From Nitrosarchaeum sp. (GTDB lineage Archaea; Thermoproteota; Nitrososphaeria; Nitrososphaerales; Nitrosopumilaceae): a DNA stretch of 64,000 nt. Position numbers and translations under genes: made by a program. Of this stretch, positions 17,216 to 26,621 are shown in pieces. Each line of letters begins with the position of its first letter. Within the stretch, counting starts at the first letter, position 1. Where the stretch lies: assembly GCA_002737445.1 (NCBI GenBank), contig NSIR01000005.1:35149-99148 (forward strand). The letters are read 5' to 3'. A model generated the notes under the pieces. It ran no database searches. It was not told the origin of the DNA and saw nothing but the letters and a program-made list of their open reading frames with translations.

Positions 17216-19129
17216 GTGACTCTTGCAGGAATTGAACTGTGTTATTTAGTAAATCAAATTTCTGATGCAACGCAGGATTACTATGTAAGTAATATCTACG
17301 GTGTTACAAAAGACAGTATATTATTCAAACTTCATCACACTGAAAAATCAGATATCTATATGATGATATCAACATCGGGTGTTTGGCTAACATCTGTAAA
17401 AATTGAACAAATGGAGCCAAATAGATTATTGAAAAGATTAAGAAGTGATTTGTTACGATTAAAACTAAAAAAAGTGGAACAGATTGCATCAGAAAGAATT
17501 GCATACTTTACTTTTGCCGGATTTGATAAAGAATTTGTCATAGTTGGAGAATTTTTTGCAGAAGGAAATATTTTACTTTGTAATAATGAAATGAAAATAC
17601 TGGCATTGCAGCACTCTATTGATGTAAGACATAGAAAGCTTGGTGTAGGTCTAGAATATACTCCACCTCCTATGAATGGTTTGGATGTAATTAAAGTGAA
17701 TGAATCTAATTTTGAAGAACTAAAAACATCGGATTTGTCTGCAGGAAAATGGCTTGGACGAACGTTGGGATTACCAAAAAAATATGTTGAGGGAATTTTT
17801 GAAATTTCTAAAATTGATTCAAAATGCATAGGAAGTGAATTAACATTAGAAAATATAAAAACACTTTATGAAACAACAAAAAAAATTGTAACAAATGTTG
17901 TTACAGGTAAACATGAACCGGTAATTATAAGAAATGAAAAAACAGAAATTATTCCAATTAGATTAGGAGAGTTAGACGATAAATGTACGCCTGTTAATAG
18001 TTTCATTGAGGGTTTAGATGTTGTTTTTACAGAAAATCTTGTTGAAATTGGCAAGTCAATTCAAACTGGTGGATCGGATAAAAAAATAAAGGAACTTGAA
18101 AATCAATTATCAGAACAAGAAAAAGCAATAGATGTAGTTAAAGAAAAATCAAGTCATATCAGTAATGTTGCAAATTCAATTTTTGAAATGATCTTAAAAG
18201 GCATAACATCCATTCTAGATCAAAGAGTTGAGGAAATTTTAGCTATTAATAATTCAAAAATAATAAAAGAAAAAGGAATTGTACTCATTGTAGTTGATGA
18301 TGAAAAAATAAAGATAAATTCTCAATCTCCATTACAATCAATTGCTTCAATATTATTTAATGAGGCAAAAAGAAAATCTGGTGCAATTAAATCAATTGAA
18401 CAAATTAAAATAAATACACAGAAAAAATTAGTAAAATTACAAAATAAGGCTGAAATAGAAAAAGACATAGTTTCAGTTACTGAAATTAGGAAAAAGAATT
18501 GGTATGAAAGATATAGATGGTTTTTTACATCAGATGGGGTTCTTGCAATAGGTGGCAGAGATGCTCCATCAAATTCAGCTGTTGTGCGCAAACATTTAGG
18601 AAAAAACGACAAAATATTTCATGGTGATATTTTTGGATCACCTTTTTTTATTCTAAAAGATGTAGAAAATCCATCAACAATTAGTTTGAATGAAATTGCT
18701 CATGCAACTGTATGTTTTAGCAGGGCATGGAGAGAAGGCATGTATGGTGTAAGTGCATTTTGGGTAAATCCAGATCAAGTAAAAAAATCGGCTCCTACTG
18801 GTCAATTTCTACCAAAAGGATCATTTAGTATAGAAGGACAGCGAAATTTTGTTAAAATTGCCACTCTCAAATTAGCTATAGGAATAATTCCTCAAGGAGA
18901 TGATTATGTTGTAACATGTGGTCCTCCAGATCCAATTAAAAAAAATTCTATTTGTTATGCAATAATAGAGCCACACGGATCGGATATGGTAGATATTGCA
19001 AAGAAAATTAGATTGGAATTTTTAAAATTAGAAGAAATTATTACAAAGAAAATAAATATTGATGATTTTGTTCGTGCTCTTCCAGCAGGACAAAGTCAGA
19101 TTACAGAAGTAGGTTTAGGAAATGCTTGA
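17216..19129 (+). CDS. rqcH: RqcH / NEMF (Rqc2) homologue, ribosome quality control factor
   Basis: A 637-residue archaeal member of the NEMF/Rqc2/RqcH family, which binds the large ribosomal subunit after stalling and recruits tRNA. Domain order: NFACT-N (1-170, starting MTLAGIELCYLVNQI), a helix-hairpin-helix region (170-270), a coiled coil (about 285-440, ENQLSEQEKAIDVVKEK), the NFACT-R module with WYERYRWFFTSDGVLAIGGR near 455, then a C-terminal domain. Length is normal. The start is GTG at 17216. It is monocistronic and divergent from the membrane protein gene at 16641-17111. Confidence 0.93.
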   Translation: MTLAGIELCYLVNQISDATQDYYVSNIYGVTKDSILFKLHHTEKSDIYMMISTSGVWLTSVKIEQMEPNRLLKRLRSDLLRLKLKKVEQIASERIAYFTFAGFDKEFVIVGEFFAEGNILLCNNEMKILALQHSIDVRHRKLGVGLEYTPPPMNGLDVIKVNESNFEELKTSDLSAGKWLGRTLGLPKKYVEGIFEISKIDSKCIGSELTLENIKTLYETTKKIVTNVVTGKHEPVIIRNEKTEIIPIRLGELDDKCTPVNSFIEGLDVVFTENLVEIGKSIQTGGSDKKIKELENQLSEQEKAIDVVKEKSSHISNVANSIFEMILKGITSILDQRVEEILAINNSKIIKEKGIVLIVVDDEKIKINSQSPLQSIASILFNEAKRKSGAIKSIEQIKINTQKKLVKLQNKAEIEKDIVSVTEIRKKNWYERYRWFFTSDGVLAIGGRDAPSNSAVVRKHLGKNDKIFHGDIFGSPFFILKDVENPSTISLNEIAHATVCFSRAWREGMYGVSAFWVNPDQVKKSAPTGQFLPKGSFSIEGQRNFVKIATLKLAIGIIPQGDDYVVTCGPPDPIKKNSICYAIIEPHGSDMVDIAKKIRLEFLKLEEIITKKINIDDFVRALPAGQSQITEVGLGNA

Positions 19130-19190
19130 AAAAAAATGTAATATTTTAAGTTAATTTACAAAAACAATAATAAAATATGAACATAAAAAG

Positions 19191-19580
19191 TTAGATATTG
19201 GTTATTGGATTTAATGACTCAGTATCTAGTAAAATTTTTTGTCCAGTATGAAATGATGAAAATTCATTCTCATTTACTATAATTAGTGGAATATTAGCTA
19301 AAGCACAACCTGTTGCAACAGTAAGATCTGCTTTTTGACAAATCATTGCAAGTGGTGCTACATTATTAGATTTAATAGAATAAATTGTATATGCACCTAC
19401 GCTACTTCCAACACCGTTTGGAAATACTAAAATACAATTTTTAATTGATTTATCAAAGAGATCATGATTTTTGTCACTAATAACTCCAGTTTGTTTATCA
19501 ACTGTGCCTAAAAAATTAATTGGATTTAGTGATTTAAGAATTATTCCTTGTGTTTTTCCTTTAACTAATATTTTTTTCAT
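19191..19580 (-). CDS. Phosphomevalonate dehydratase small subunit (DUF126, aconitase X swivel)
   Basis: A 129-residue swivel domain of the aconitase X family. The fingerprint is FPNGVGSSVGAYTIYSI near residues 53-69, followed by ADLTVATGCALANIPLI. It pairs with the large subunit directly upstream, whose stop overlaps its start by 4 bases. In archaea this pair dehydrates mevalonate 5-phosphate to trans-anhydromevalonate 5-phosphate in the modified mevalonate route to isoprenoid lipids. The assignment rests on the pair being encoded together and on the conserved GVGSS loop. Confidence 0.88.
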   Translation of the reverse strand: MKKILVKGKTQGIILKSLNPINFLGTVDKQTGVISDKNHDLFDKSIKNCILVFPNGVGSSVGAYTIYSIKSNNVAPLAMICQKADLTVATGCALANIPLIIVNENEFSSFHTGQKILLDTESLNPITNI

Positions 19581-20731
19581 CTTGTTTCATCTTTAATTAT
19601 TTGTGAGAGAGATTTTAAATTAACGTCAACACCGTTAGAGTTTTTTAAATAATAAGCACCTTTGATGCTGTTTGTCGTAACTGAATCAACATTATTTTTA
19701 TTAATTAATGGAGTAAGACATGTGCAACAATCAGCTAAAATCTCACAGCCAGCTCGTTGTAATTCATTTGTATATCCAATTTTTATTGCTTGTTCTTTTA
19801 CTATTCTAGGACAAAATATTATACATCTTTTTTTAAAGGAACGGCCTTTTAATTTACTAGTAAGATCGGAAATTTCTTCTAAACCCAATTGAGGACTTCC
19901 AAGTGTGATTAAATCACCTTTTTCTGCTGTGTTTAATTCATCGTAAATATTATTCATTTCTTTTTTATCAAAATCTACCTTTTCACAATTAGATTCTCCA
20001 TCACCAAAAAGAAATTTGGCACAAGTGCCTGAAGTACCCATTCCACCACACATGGCTTTACAGCTACGTCTATCCATTTCTTCTATACCAGAAATATTTA
20101 CAGAATCATTACCAACTTTACCAGCAAAAAATCCAAGCATTCCATATGTCATTTCATTTGGATTGTCCACCTTCATTCTAATTGTTATATTTGGAGAATC
20201 TTCTTTTCGTAGTAAAGAATACGGACTTTTTCCAGTAATTGCACTTGCAAGCGCACTAAATGCACTTTCTTTATTCGTTTTTAGATTATTAAATGAATTT
20301 GCATGAATTGCCGCATTACTTTCTGCAAAAGATACGTGGGTTCCCTCTTTTGGGATATCAAAAATTTCGTAGGGTATGCAAGAAAAAGATGGAATTACAC
20401 CCATTGCTTCATATGATTTTCTAATTGAGAGTTGTTTTGAAATAAAATTATCGTCTAAACCATAATTTGATACATTATCAATATCAAATCCCATGGGATT
20501 AAGAGTTGTTTTAACCTTGACTCTTGCGGTTTTACTAATACCGGATAAAAATTCCTCTCCAGAATCTCCAATTGTATTATAATTTACACCAGAAAGATGT
20601 GCCCATTCTATTGGAATTAATTTATCTGCATCGGTTGCCTCTCCGGTGGCAACTAAAATTCTGTATGCCATTTGCATGATTTCTCCTTGTTCACCTTTTA
20701 ATGCAGATTCTTCTTCTTTTGTAAGTTCCAA
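19577..20731 (-). CDS. Phosphomevalonate dehydratase large subunit (aconitase X, DUF521)
   Basis: The catalytic subunit of the aconitase X-type mevalonate-5-phosphate dehydratase. Recognisable segments are LTKEEESALKGEQGEIMQMA at the N terminus, LIPIEWAHLSGVNYNTIGDS, the KTTLNPMGFD region, and cysteines for the iron-sulfur cluster including CADCCTCLTP-like spacing (ILADCCTCLTPL) near the C terminus. The open frame extends back to 20854, but the family begins at LELTKEEE, so I place the start at TTG 20731; this also leaves a 56-base promoter gap to the divergent nth gene. Confidence 0.9.
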   Translation of the reverse strand: MELTKEEESALKGEQGEIMQMAYRILVATGEATDADKLIPIEWAHLSGVNYNTIGDSGEEFLSGISKTARVKVKTTLNPMGFDIDNVSNYGLDDNFISKQLSIRKSYEAMGVIPSFSCIPYEIFDIPKEGTHVSFAESNAAIHANSFNNLKTNKESAFSALASAITGKSPYSLLRKEDSPNITIRMKVDNPNEMTYGMLGFFAGKVGNDSVNISGIEEMDRRSCKAMCGGMGTSGTCAKFLFGDGESNCEKVDFDKKEMNNIYDELNTAEKGDLITLGSPQLGLEEISDLTSKLKGRSFKKRCIIFCPRIVKEQAIKIGYTNELQRAGCEILADCCTCLTPLINKNNVDSVTTNSIKGAYYLKNSNGVDVNLKSLSQIIKDETR

Positions 20732-20787
20732 TAATACTGCTTTAACTATTACAGATATAATACTTGTACGTATAATTCTATACAGAT

Positions 20788-21438
20788 ATGCAAAAAATTC
20801 TTCGTGGAATGATGAATACGATGATTTTGGTAAAACCACCAAGAATGACTGCATTAAGAGAATTGCATGAAGCAGAGACTGGATCTTTTAGCATACTTAT
20901 TGGAACAATACTTTCTGCTCGAACAAAAGATGAAACTACTACAAAAGTAGTAAAAATATTATTTTCAAAATATAAAAATGCAAAAGAACTTGCAAATGCC
21001 AAAATAAAAGATGTAGAAAAAATTATCAAATCAATTGGTTTCTATCATGTAAAATCTAAAAGAATAATAGAGGTTGCTAAAATTATTAATTCTAAATACA
21101 ATGGTATTGTTCCAGATAGTTTAGAGAAATTAATAGAATTACCAGGAGTTGGTAGAAAAACAGCAAATTGTGTACTAGTTTATGCATTTGATAAACCAGC
21201 TATTCCAGTAGATATTCATGTTCACAGAATTTCAAATAGATTAGGATTAGTAAATACAAAAACTCCTGAAGAAACAGAACATGAATTAATGAAAATAACA
21301 CCAAAAAAATATTGGGTACAGGTTAATGACACTTTTGTAATGTACGGTCAAAATATTTGTAAACCAATAACTCCAATGTGTGGTGTTTGTAAAATCAAAA
21401 AAGATTGTAAATATTTTAAGATGCAGAACGCTTCTTAG
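20788..21438 (+). CDS. nth: Endonuclease III (DNA glycosylase/AP lyase)
   Basis: A 216-residue base-excision repair glycosylase for oxidised pyrimidines. The helix-hairpin-helix LPGVGRKTANCVL carries catalytic K124, and PVDIHVHRISNRLGLV carries D142. The 4Fe-4S loop is complete, with C191, C198, C201 and C207 in C-x6-C-x2-C-x5-C spacing. Several Met codons occur early (residues 1, 8, 9, 12), so the exact start is uncertain. Its 3' end overlaps the convergent membrane-protein gene by 23 bases. Confidence 0.95.
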   Translation: MQKILRGMMNTMILVKPPRMTALRELHEAETGSFSILIGTILSARTKDETTTKVVKILFSKYKNAKELANAKIKDVEKIIKSIGFYHVKSKRIIEVAKIINSKYNGIVPDSLEKLIELPGVGRKTANCVLVYAFDKPAIPVDIHVHRISNRLGLVNTKTPEETEHELMKITPKKYWVQVNDTFVMYGQNICKPITPMCGVCKIKKDCKYFKMQNAS

Positions 21439-22090
21439 TTATGAGTAGAGCACTAATCAATATTCCAATTCCTGCAGCAACATAAAATGGAAATAATGCT
21501 AATGGGTTTTTAGCTGGATCACCTGAGAGAAATTCCACAATCATACTTCCAGAATTCACTGACGGTGGATCAGTAGAGCCTTCCAATCCATGAACAGAAT
21601 ATGAATTAATTACAAACGTACCAATATCAAGATTAGATACTACAATTCTAGCACCATTGTTAACTGTCAATCCTGCTCTTTCAGTATAAGATATAATTAT
21701 TTTAGATGTAGGAACCCAACCTCGTTCCAAATTACTATGTACAACAACATATCCTTCTTTTGGAGTCTTTACTGCAATCCAAAATTTATTATTAGGTTGA
21801 GAACCCATACCGATTTCAACTAATTTATCAGGATTATCTTTATCATAGATTCTCAAAATCGCATTACCTTCAGGATTTGTATAAATGAGATTATTATCAA
21901 TTGTAACCTGCCAGCTTATTCCATGAGATCTTTGCATTTGAATTATTTCTGTATCTCGAAGAATTTTATTAAATTGAAATGAAGAAATATCAATTGTATC
22001 TATAATTAATGTTGGATTTTTTGATTGTTCTGCAAAAACAGGAAATGTGGTAAATCCACATAATAAAATTAATATGAAAATATACTTCAT
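21416..22090 (-). CDS. Exported protein anchored by a C-terminal membrane helix
   Basis: A 224-residue protein with a clear signal peptide (MKYIFILILLCGFTTFPVFA, cleavage before EQ) and one hydrophobic helix near the C terminus (about 196-217) followed by KKRSAS, so most of it would face outside. The ectodomain is beta-rich, with stretches such as WQVTIDNNLIYTNPEG. I do not recognise a family. This topology is common among archaeal cell-surface proteins. It sits 30 bases downstream of sat and overlaps the convergent nth gene by 23 bases. Confidence 0.72.
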   Translation of the reverse strand: MKYIFILILLCGFTTFPVFAEQSKNPTLIIDTIDISSFQFNKILRDTEIIQMQRSHGISWQVTIDNNLIYTNPEGNAILRIYDKDNPDKLVEIGMGSQPNNKFWIAVKTPKEGYVVVHSNLERGWVPTSKIIISYTERAGLTVNNGARIVVSNLDIGTFVINSYSVHGLEGSTDPPSVNSGSMIVEFLSGDPAKNPLALFPFYVAAGIGILISALLITKKRSAS

Positions 22091-22120
22091 GGTTTAAATC
22101 TAGTTTTAATGAATAAATAC

Positions 22121-23260
22121 TTAATCAACAAATGGATGTGGGTAATCTAGAATTACCTTGGAGACTTCAGGTCTTAAAATAAATTCAGATGGTGATTCAC
22201 CATTATCAATCATTTGTCTAAGTTTGGTTCCACTAATCTGTTCTTTTGCATCATCATTGTGTGGACATGCCTTTGGATTTGTATAAGTTAAACATTTTCT
22301 ACAATAGAAAAATGCTGGAAAAAATATTGGGGATATTTCTAATTCAGGATAATTATCAAATATTTTTTGTGCTGCAAATGGATCATAAAATGTTCCAACT
22401 CCAGCATGATCTCGTCCAATAATAATATGTGAGCAACCATAGTTTTGTCTCATTATTGCATGATGAATTGCTTCTTTTGGTCCAGCATACTTCATTTCTG
22501 TATGCAATGTTCCAAGCTTGCATCTATTTTCCGGATAATAATGCTCAATCATAGTTTCATAGCACTTTATAATTACTTCATCTACAAAATCACCAGACTT
22601 TTTTTTACCTATTACGGGATTGACAAATACCCCGTCTCTTGTCGTGATAGATGCTTTTTGAAGCATTTCATGTGCTACATGTGGTGGATTTCTTGTTTGA
22701 AAAGCCACAATTGTCTTCCATCCTGCTTTAGCAAATGTCTCTCGGGTTTGCAAAGGAGTTAATCTATATTTTCGAATTTCAGATTCTTCAGGTCTTTGAA
22801 TATAATCAATTTTACCTCCAACTAGATATTCCTGCATAGACATTGTCTTTGCAACCCCAGGATGTGAAGAATCAATTGTTCCGTATACCTCTTTTGCGGT
22901 TTTTTCTTTATCAAATCTAAATATTTCTTTAACATGTAAAATTGCTATTTGCACTCCTTGAGAATTTTGAAGTGTTATTTTACTAGCTTTCTTTATTTTT
23001 ACAGCCGTGGATTTATCAACATCAAGAACTATAGGAATTGTCCAAGCCAAACCATTTGATAGTCTACCTTTTGATATTACATTTTCAAAATCTTTTTTAC
23101 CCAAAAATCCTTCAAGAGGACTAAAAACTCCATCTGCAATATTTTCAACATCATTTGCAAGATCATCTGAGATTATTATTGAGTATAATCCGGATGAATC
23201 TGCTTTAGTAATTCTATTTATCAGTTTACCTCCATGTGGTTTTATACATTTGTCATACAT
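22121..23260 (-). CDS. sat: Sulfate adenylyltransferase (ATP sulfurylase)
   Basis: A 379-residue ATP sulfurylase converting sulfate and ATP to APS. Active-site motifs are [13 protein letters not shown] (the QTRNP and HxxH elements) near residue 187 and [10 protein letters not shown] near residue 279. Cysteines in [17 protein letters not shown] suggest a zinc site seen in some homologues. It lies 10 bases downstream of the APS/PAPS reductase gene on the same strand, forming the first steps of sulfate assimilation. Confidence 0.96.
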   Translation of the reverse strand: MYDKCIKPHGGKLINRITKADSSGLYSIIISDDLANDVENIADGVFSPLEGFLGKKDFENVISKGRLSNGLAWTIPIVLDVDKSTAVKIKKASKITLQNSQGVQIAILHVKEIFRFDKEKTAKEVYGTIDSSHPGVAKTMSMQEYLVGGKIDYIQRPEESEIRKYRLTPLQTRETFAKAGWKTIVAFQTRNPPHVAHEMLQKASITTRDGVFVNPVIGKKKSGDFVDEVIIKCYETMIEHYYPENRCKLGTLHTEMKYAGPKEAIHHAIMRQNYGCSHIIIGRDHAGVGTFYDPFAAQKIFDNYPELEISPIFFPAFFYCRKCLTYTNPKACPHNDDAKEQISGTKLRQMIDNGESPSEFILRPEVSKVILDYPHPFVD

Positions 23261-23270
23261 TACTAATTCC

Positions 23271-23987
23271 CTATTTATGATCTATATGAAGGCCGCATTC
23301 TTTATCTCCGCCCTGTTCCCACCACCAACGTCCTGCTCTCAAATCTTCTCCAGGTTTGATTGCTCTAGTACATGGCTCACACCCAATACTTGGATAACCC
23401 TTGTCAAGAAGAGTATTGTAAGGTAAATTATTTGTTTTAATATAATTTTGAATTTGATCCCAAGTCCAATTGATTATTGGATTTATTTTTAAAATATCAT
23501 TATGCATATGATCTATTTCAAAAATATTAGTATCATTTCTTATTATAGTTTGTTCACGTCTTAATCCAGTAATCCAACCATCAAGTGATGACAATATTCT
23601 ATTAATTGGATGTACTTTACGAATTTCACAACACAATTTTCTATTTTCTACACTATCATAGAAAAGATTGATTCCTTTTTCTTTAACCATATCTTCAACT
23701 TCTTTAGTGTCAGGAAATAAAACTTCAATTACAACATTATATTTTTTTTTTACAATATCCATAATGTCATACGTTTCTTGTGGTAATCTACCTGTATCTA
23801 ATGTGAAAAATCTAAATTTTGGATTAATTTTAATCATAATATCCATAATTACTGCATCCTCAGCACCAAAGCTAGATGCTTTGGCAACTCGTGGATGAAG
23901 ATTATCAGAAACCCACAAAAGTGCATCATTAGTTGTCTTTATTTTTGAATTAAGTTCATCAACCTGTTCCTGAGTAAATTTTTTCAT
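23271..23987 (-). CDS. cysH: APS/PAPS reductase (CysH), iron-sulfur type
   Basis: A 238-residue thioredoxin-dependent reductase giving sulfite. The PP-loop-like [13 protein letters not shown] is at residues 38-50, GLRREQT at 141-147, and the catalytic cysteine is C231 in ECGLH. The pair C119-C120 together with C203 and C206 (GCEPC) is the ligand set of the 4Fe-4S cluster that marks APS-preferring enzymes. An APS kinase elsewhere in the window (39454-39969) means PAPS is also made, so substrate preference should be tested. It is co-transcribed with sat. Confidence 0.94.
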   Translation of the reverse strand: MKKFTQEQVDELNSKIKTTNDALLWVSDNLHPRVAKASSFGAEDAVIMDIMIKINPKFRFFTLDTGRLPQETYDIMDIVKKKYNVVIEVLFPDTKEVEDMVKEKGINLFYDSVENRKLCCEIRKVHPINRILSSLDGWITGLRREQTIIRNDTNIFEIDHMHNDILKINPIINWTWDQIQNYIKTNNLPYNTLLDKGYPSIGCEPCTRAIKPGEDLRAGRWWWEQGGDKECGLHIDHK

Positions 23988-24073
23988 AAAGAAAGTAATA
24001 TTGTTTTCTTTTATATTGATTACCCGATAATTTATCCTAAATTATAAACAGGCATGTATTATAAAAATAAAAG

Positions 24074-25192
24074 ATGGAAGATATTTCATATGTAGTAGTT
24101 TTTCCAAATGTTTTTTCTAAAAATAAAATTCCACAATTAATTATAAATATTAAAAAAATTCTAAAAATTCAAAATCATAAATATCAATCAGTAAAACAAG
24201 ATGGTGATGTAATTTTAGTAGTTGCAAACGATCCAGTATTTTCATCTTCTGCAATTAATTTACTTTTTGGAATTGAAAAAATAGCTATTGCTAGGCAAGT
24301 AAAAAATGATTTTCATAAAATTGTATCAGAAATTACTGCTGTTAGTGGAAATTTACTTTTAAAAGGAGAAAAATTTCTCATTAAAGTTGAAGGGACATCA
24401 AAAGGATTTTTTACAAAAGATATTGAAATTGCAGCCACGTCAAGCATAATTGAAAAAAAAGCCAATATGGGTGCACGTCCTGGAACTGAAGAGAATTTTG
24501 ATAAATTACTGTATACGTATCTAACAAAAAAATTTGGGTATGTTTGTATATTTTTAGATAAAGGACAAGGTGGTATACCATATGAATCACAAAATAATAA
24601 TGCCATATGCAGTGTTTATGATGAAATTTCAGCGATCGCTTGTTTTGAAACAATAAAACAGGGTTTTAATTCAAAAATAATAATTTGTTATAGACAAAAA
24701 TCAGAATTAATATATTTAGTTAAAATGATTAATCAGATTATTCCAAGATTAGTAAAACAGGAAATTATATTAGAATTCTATAATCTTAAGATAAACCATA
24801 TTGGAATTAAAAATTATTTAATTTTTGTAAATTCAGTATTAGAAATTATGCTTCATGAAGCAAAATTAAACAACATAAATCATGTAACACTTGCTTTATC
24901 TCCGCTAATATTTTCAACGAATTTTATTGATTACTCATTAAAACGAGTATTTCAAAAAAATAGATTACCAATAATTCCATTAAGTGGTGTTGATACTAAT
25001 CTTTTTGAAGAGGCCAAAGAAATTGGAATAGAAAAACGAATTTCTAAATTAGAAAAATTATTTTTAATTAAATCAAACCAAATACATAATTTTTCAATTA
25101 ATCATGTAAATTGTGCCATAAAATCAAAAAAAAGTATCACTGTGAAAATAGGGCCAAATAATGTGCATGATATTCTTGATTCTTTAGAATAA
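24074..25192 (+). CDS. THUMP-domain ThiI-like protein with degenerate PP-loop
   Basis: A 372-residue protein aligned by eye to ThiI/tRNA 4-thiouridine synthase: an N-terminal ferredoxin-like domain, a THUMP RNA-binding domain (about 80-165, ending VCIFLDKGQGGIPYESQ) and an alpha/beta domain. In ThiI the GGxP segment is followed by the ATP-binding SGGxDSP loop; here residues 178-188 read ICSVYDEISAI, so the loop signature is lost. No rhodanese domain is present. It probably binds tRNA but may not adenylate it. The gene is monocistronic, divergent from cysH. Confidence 0.75.
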   Translation: MEDISYVVVFPNVFSKNKIPQLIINIKKILKIQNHKYQSVKQDGDVILVVANDPVFSSSAINLLFGIEKIAIARQVKNDFHKIVSEITAVSGNLLLKGEKFLIKVEGTSKGFFTKDIEIAATSSIIEKKANMGARPGTEENFDKLLYTYLTKKFGYVCIFLDKGQGGIPYESQNNNAICSVYDEISAIACFETIKQGFNSKIIICYRQKSELIYLVKMINQIIPRLVKQEIILEFYNLKINHIGIKNYLIFVNSVLEIMLHEAKLNNINHVTLALSPLIFSTNFIDYSLKRVFQKNRLPIIPLSGVDTNLFEEAKEIGIEKRISKLEKLFLIKSNQIHNFSINHVNCAIKSKKSITVKIGPNNVHDILDSLE

Positions 25193-25230
25193 ATCATTGC
25201 GAATTTAAACGGCATTATGAATTACACATT

Positions 25231-26466
25231 GTGTTAAAAATCGGGGAATTCATCTATCCGTGGGGAAGTGGTCATTATACTCGAATGATGAGGCTAAATG
25301 CAGTATTAGAAGATCATATTAAAAAAAAAATTGAAGTTCATTTTTCAAGCAAAGATCATGTTTATCAAAAATTATTAGAGAAATTTCCTAATCAAAAGGA
25401 TCAAATCCATGAAATATTAATGCCAACACCGATTGATGGAAAATTTGGTCCTAGTGTTTCTTTATCACTTTTAAATTTATTTTTACCAGTTTCAAATAAT
25501 CCTCCACTTGTAAAACAAATTACAAGTTACTTAAGACAAGAAAGTAAATTGTATAATGAGATTAAATTTGATCTAGTAATTAATGATGGTGATATGGGTT
25601 CAAATATTATAGCAAAAAATCATCAAATTCCAAGTTTATTTATAACAAATCAATTTCGTCCAAAATTATATACAAGTAAATCATATTTTTATCCAGCAAT
25701 AATTTTTGTTTCAAAACAAATTGCTAAGGCTACTAAAATACTTGTAGCAGATTCTCCGCCACCATATACAATGTGTGAATATAATTTAAATTTTACAAAA
25801 GAAGTTTTAAAAAAAGTTGTTTTTGTTGGACATTTTACTGCTAACAAAAATTTAGAAAAAAAACCTATTTCTGATCTTGAAAAACTTATAGAAAATTCAG
25901 AGTTTGGATATTGGATGAGGACTGGAAATAAATCCACTAATAATGGAACTGGAGAAAGATATGAGCAAGTATTTCATCAAATTGAAATGAGAAATGAAAG
26001 AAGAATTATTTCTCATGCAAAAAATAATCAAACAATTGATTCTGTTTTGGGAAAAGATGGAAAAAAATATAGCATATCTGATGCTTTGGAAAAAAAAATA
26101 GATTGGATTCAAATTGATATTGGTTTTTTATCAGAACAAGAAAAAGAAACTGTTTTGAATTTGTGTAAATATGCTGTAGTAAATGGTTCTCATACTGTAA
26201 TGGGTGAAATTCTTGGAGGGAAAGCTAAACCAATAATTGGAATTCCTATTTATGATGAACATACAAATAATATAAAATGGGCTCAAGACAAAAACCTTGG
26301 AATATTAGCAGTTAAAACTAGACAAGTCATTAACTCAATTACAAAAATTAAAGATAATTACAATAAATTCCAAGAGAATTTAGATGATTTTTCCAAAAAT
26401 TTTGTACCTAATGGAGCAGATAATACCGCAAAAATAGCAGCAAGTATTCTAGAACAAAAGAAATAA
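25231..26466 (+). CDS. GT-B fold glycosyltransferase (MurG/family 28-like)
   Basis: A 411-residue protein with the two-domain GT-B layout. The N terminus EFIYPWGSGHYTRMMRLNAVL has the glycine-rich acceptor-side loop after the first strand, and the C-terminal half contains AVVNGSHTVMGEILGGKAKPIIGIP then EHTNNIKWAQDKNLGILA, like the nucleotide-sugar site of MurG and related family 28 enzymes. Donor and acceptor are unknown; surface glycan or lipid glycosylation is likely. The start is GTG at 25231, 38 bases after the ThiI-like gene. Confidence 0.78.
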   Translation: MLKIGEFIYPWGSGHYTRMMRLNAVLEDHIKKKIEVHFSSKDHVYQKLLEKFPNQKDQIHEILMPTPIDGKFGPSVSLSLLNLFLPVSNNPPLVKQITSYLRQESKLYNEIKFDLVINDGDMGSNIIAKNHQIPSLFITNQFRPKLYTSKSYFYPAIIFVSKQIAKATKILVADSPPPYTMCEYNLNFTKEVLKKVVFVGHFTANKNLEKKPISDLEKLIENSEFGYWMRTGNKSTNNGTGERYEQVFHQIEMRNERRIISHAKNNQTIDSVLGKDGKKYSISDALEKKIDWIQIDIGFLSEQEKETVLNLCKYAVVNGSHTVMGEILGGKAKPIIGIPIYDEHTNNIKWAQDKNLGILAVKTRQVINSITKIKDNYNKFQENLDDFSKNFVPNGADNTAKIAASILEQKK

Positions 26467-26469
26467 TAC

Positions 26470-26480
26470 TTTATTTTTAC
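26470..26480 (+). promoter_or_regulatory. TATA-like box for the structured RNA
   Basis: TTTATTTTTA-like sequence lies about 20-25 bases upstream of the first paired base of the RNA element at 26491. The spacing suits an archaeal TATA box, suggesting the RNA has its own start site and is not just part of the neighbouring mRNA. Confidence 0.35.
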
Positions 26481-26490
26481 ATTTTTAATT

Positions 26491-26559
26491 ATCTGGCACG
26501 CGGGATGTTCGATGGGCGAACGGACCGCAAGGGATGACGATAAAATCCGCGTGTCAGAT
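26491..26559 (+). ncRNA. Unidentified GC-rich structured RNA, candidate
   Basis: A 69-base GC-rich island in AT-rich flanks that folds strongly by eye. The outer stem pairs 26491-26503 (ATCTGGCACGCGG) with 26547-26559, 13 pairs with one G-U. Inside, GTTCG/CGAAC (26507-26511 with 26517-26521) closes a five-base loop, and CC-GCAA-GG (26525-26532) forms a short GNRA-type hairpin, leaving the unpaired GATGACGATAAAAT segment before the outer stem closes. It does not match tRNA, 5S, SRP, RNase P, box C/D or H/ACA layouts as I know them. Strand is assigned from the TATA-like box upstream; a cis-regulatory leader for the gene at 26622 is the alternative. Confidence 0.6.
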
Positions 26560-26588
26560 TTTAAATAGATCAAAAAATAAGGTGGGAA

Positions 26589-26598
26589 CGCTTTTATG
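26589..26598 (+). promoter_or_regulatory. TATA-like box upstream of the 26622 gene
   Basis: CGCTTTTATG is centred about 27 bases before the GTG start at 26622. This spacing would place transcription initiation at or next to the start codon, giving a leaderless mRNA separate from the structured RNA upstream. Confidence 0.35.
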
Positions 26599-26621
26599 GA
26601 AAAAATTAAGTCATTTGATTA

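Noticed and set aside
26491..26559. Reading the GC-rich element as a tRNA, hammerhead, box C/D or H/ACA RNA
   Set aside because: There is no cloverleaf, no CTGATGA...GAAA core, no C and D boxes at the ends and no ACA after the outer stem.
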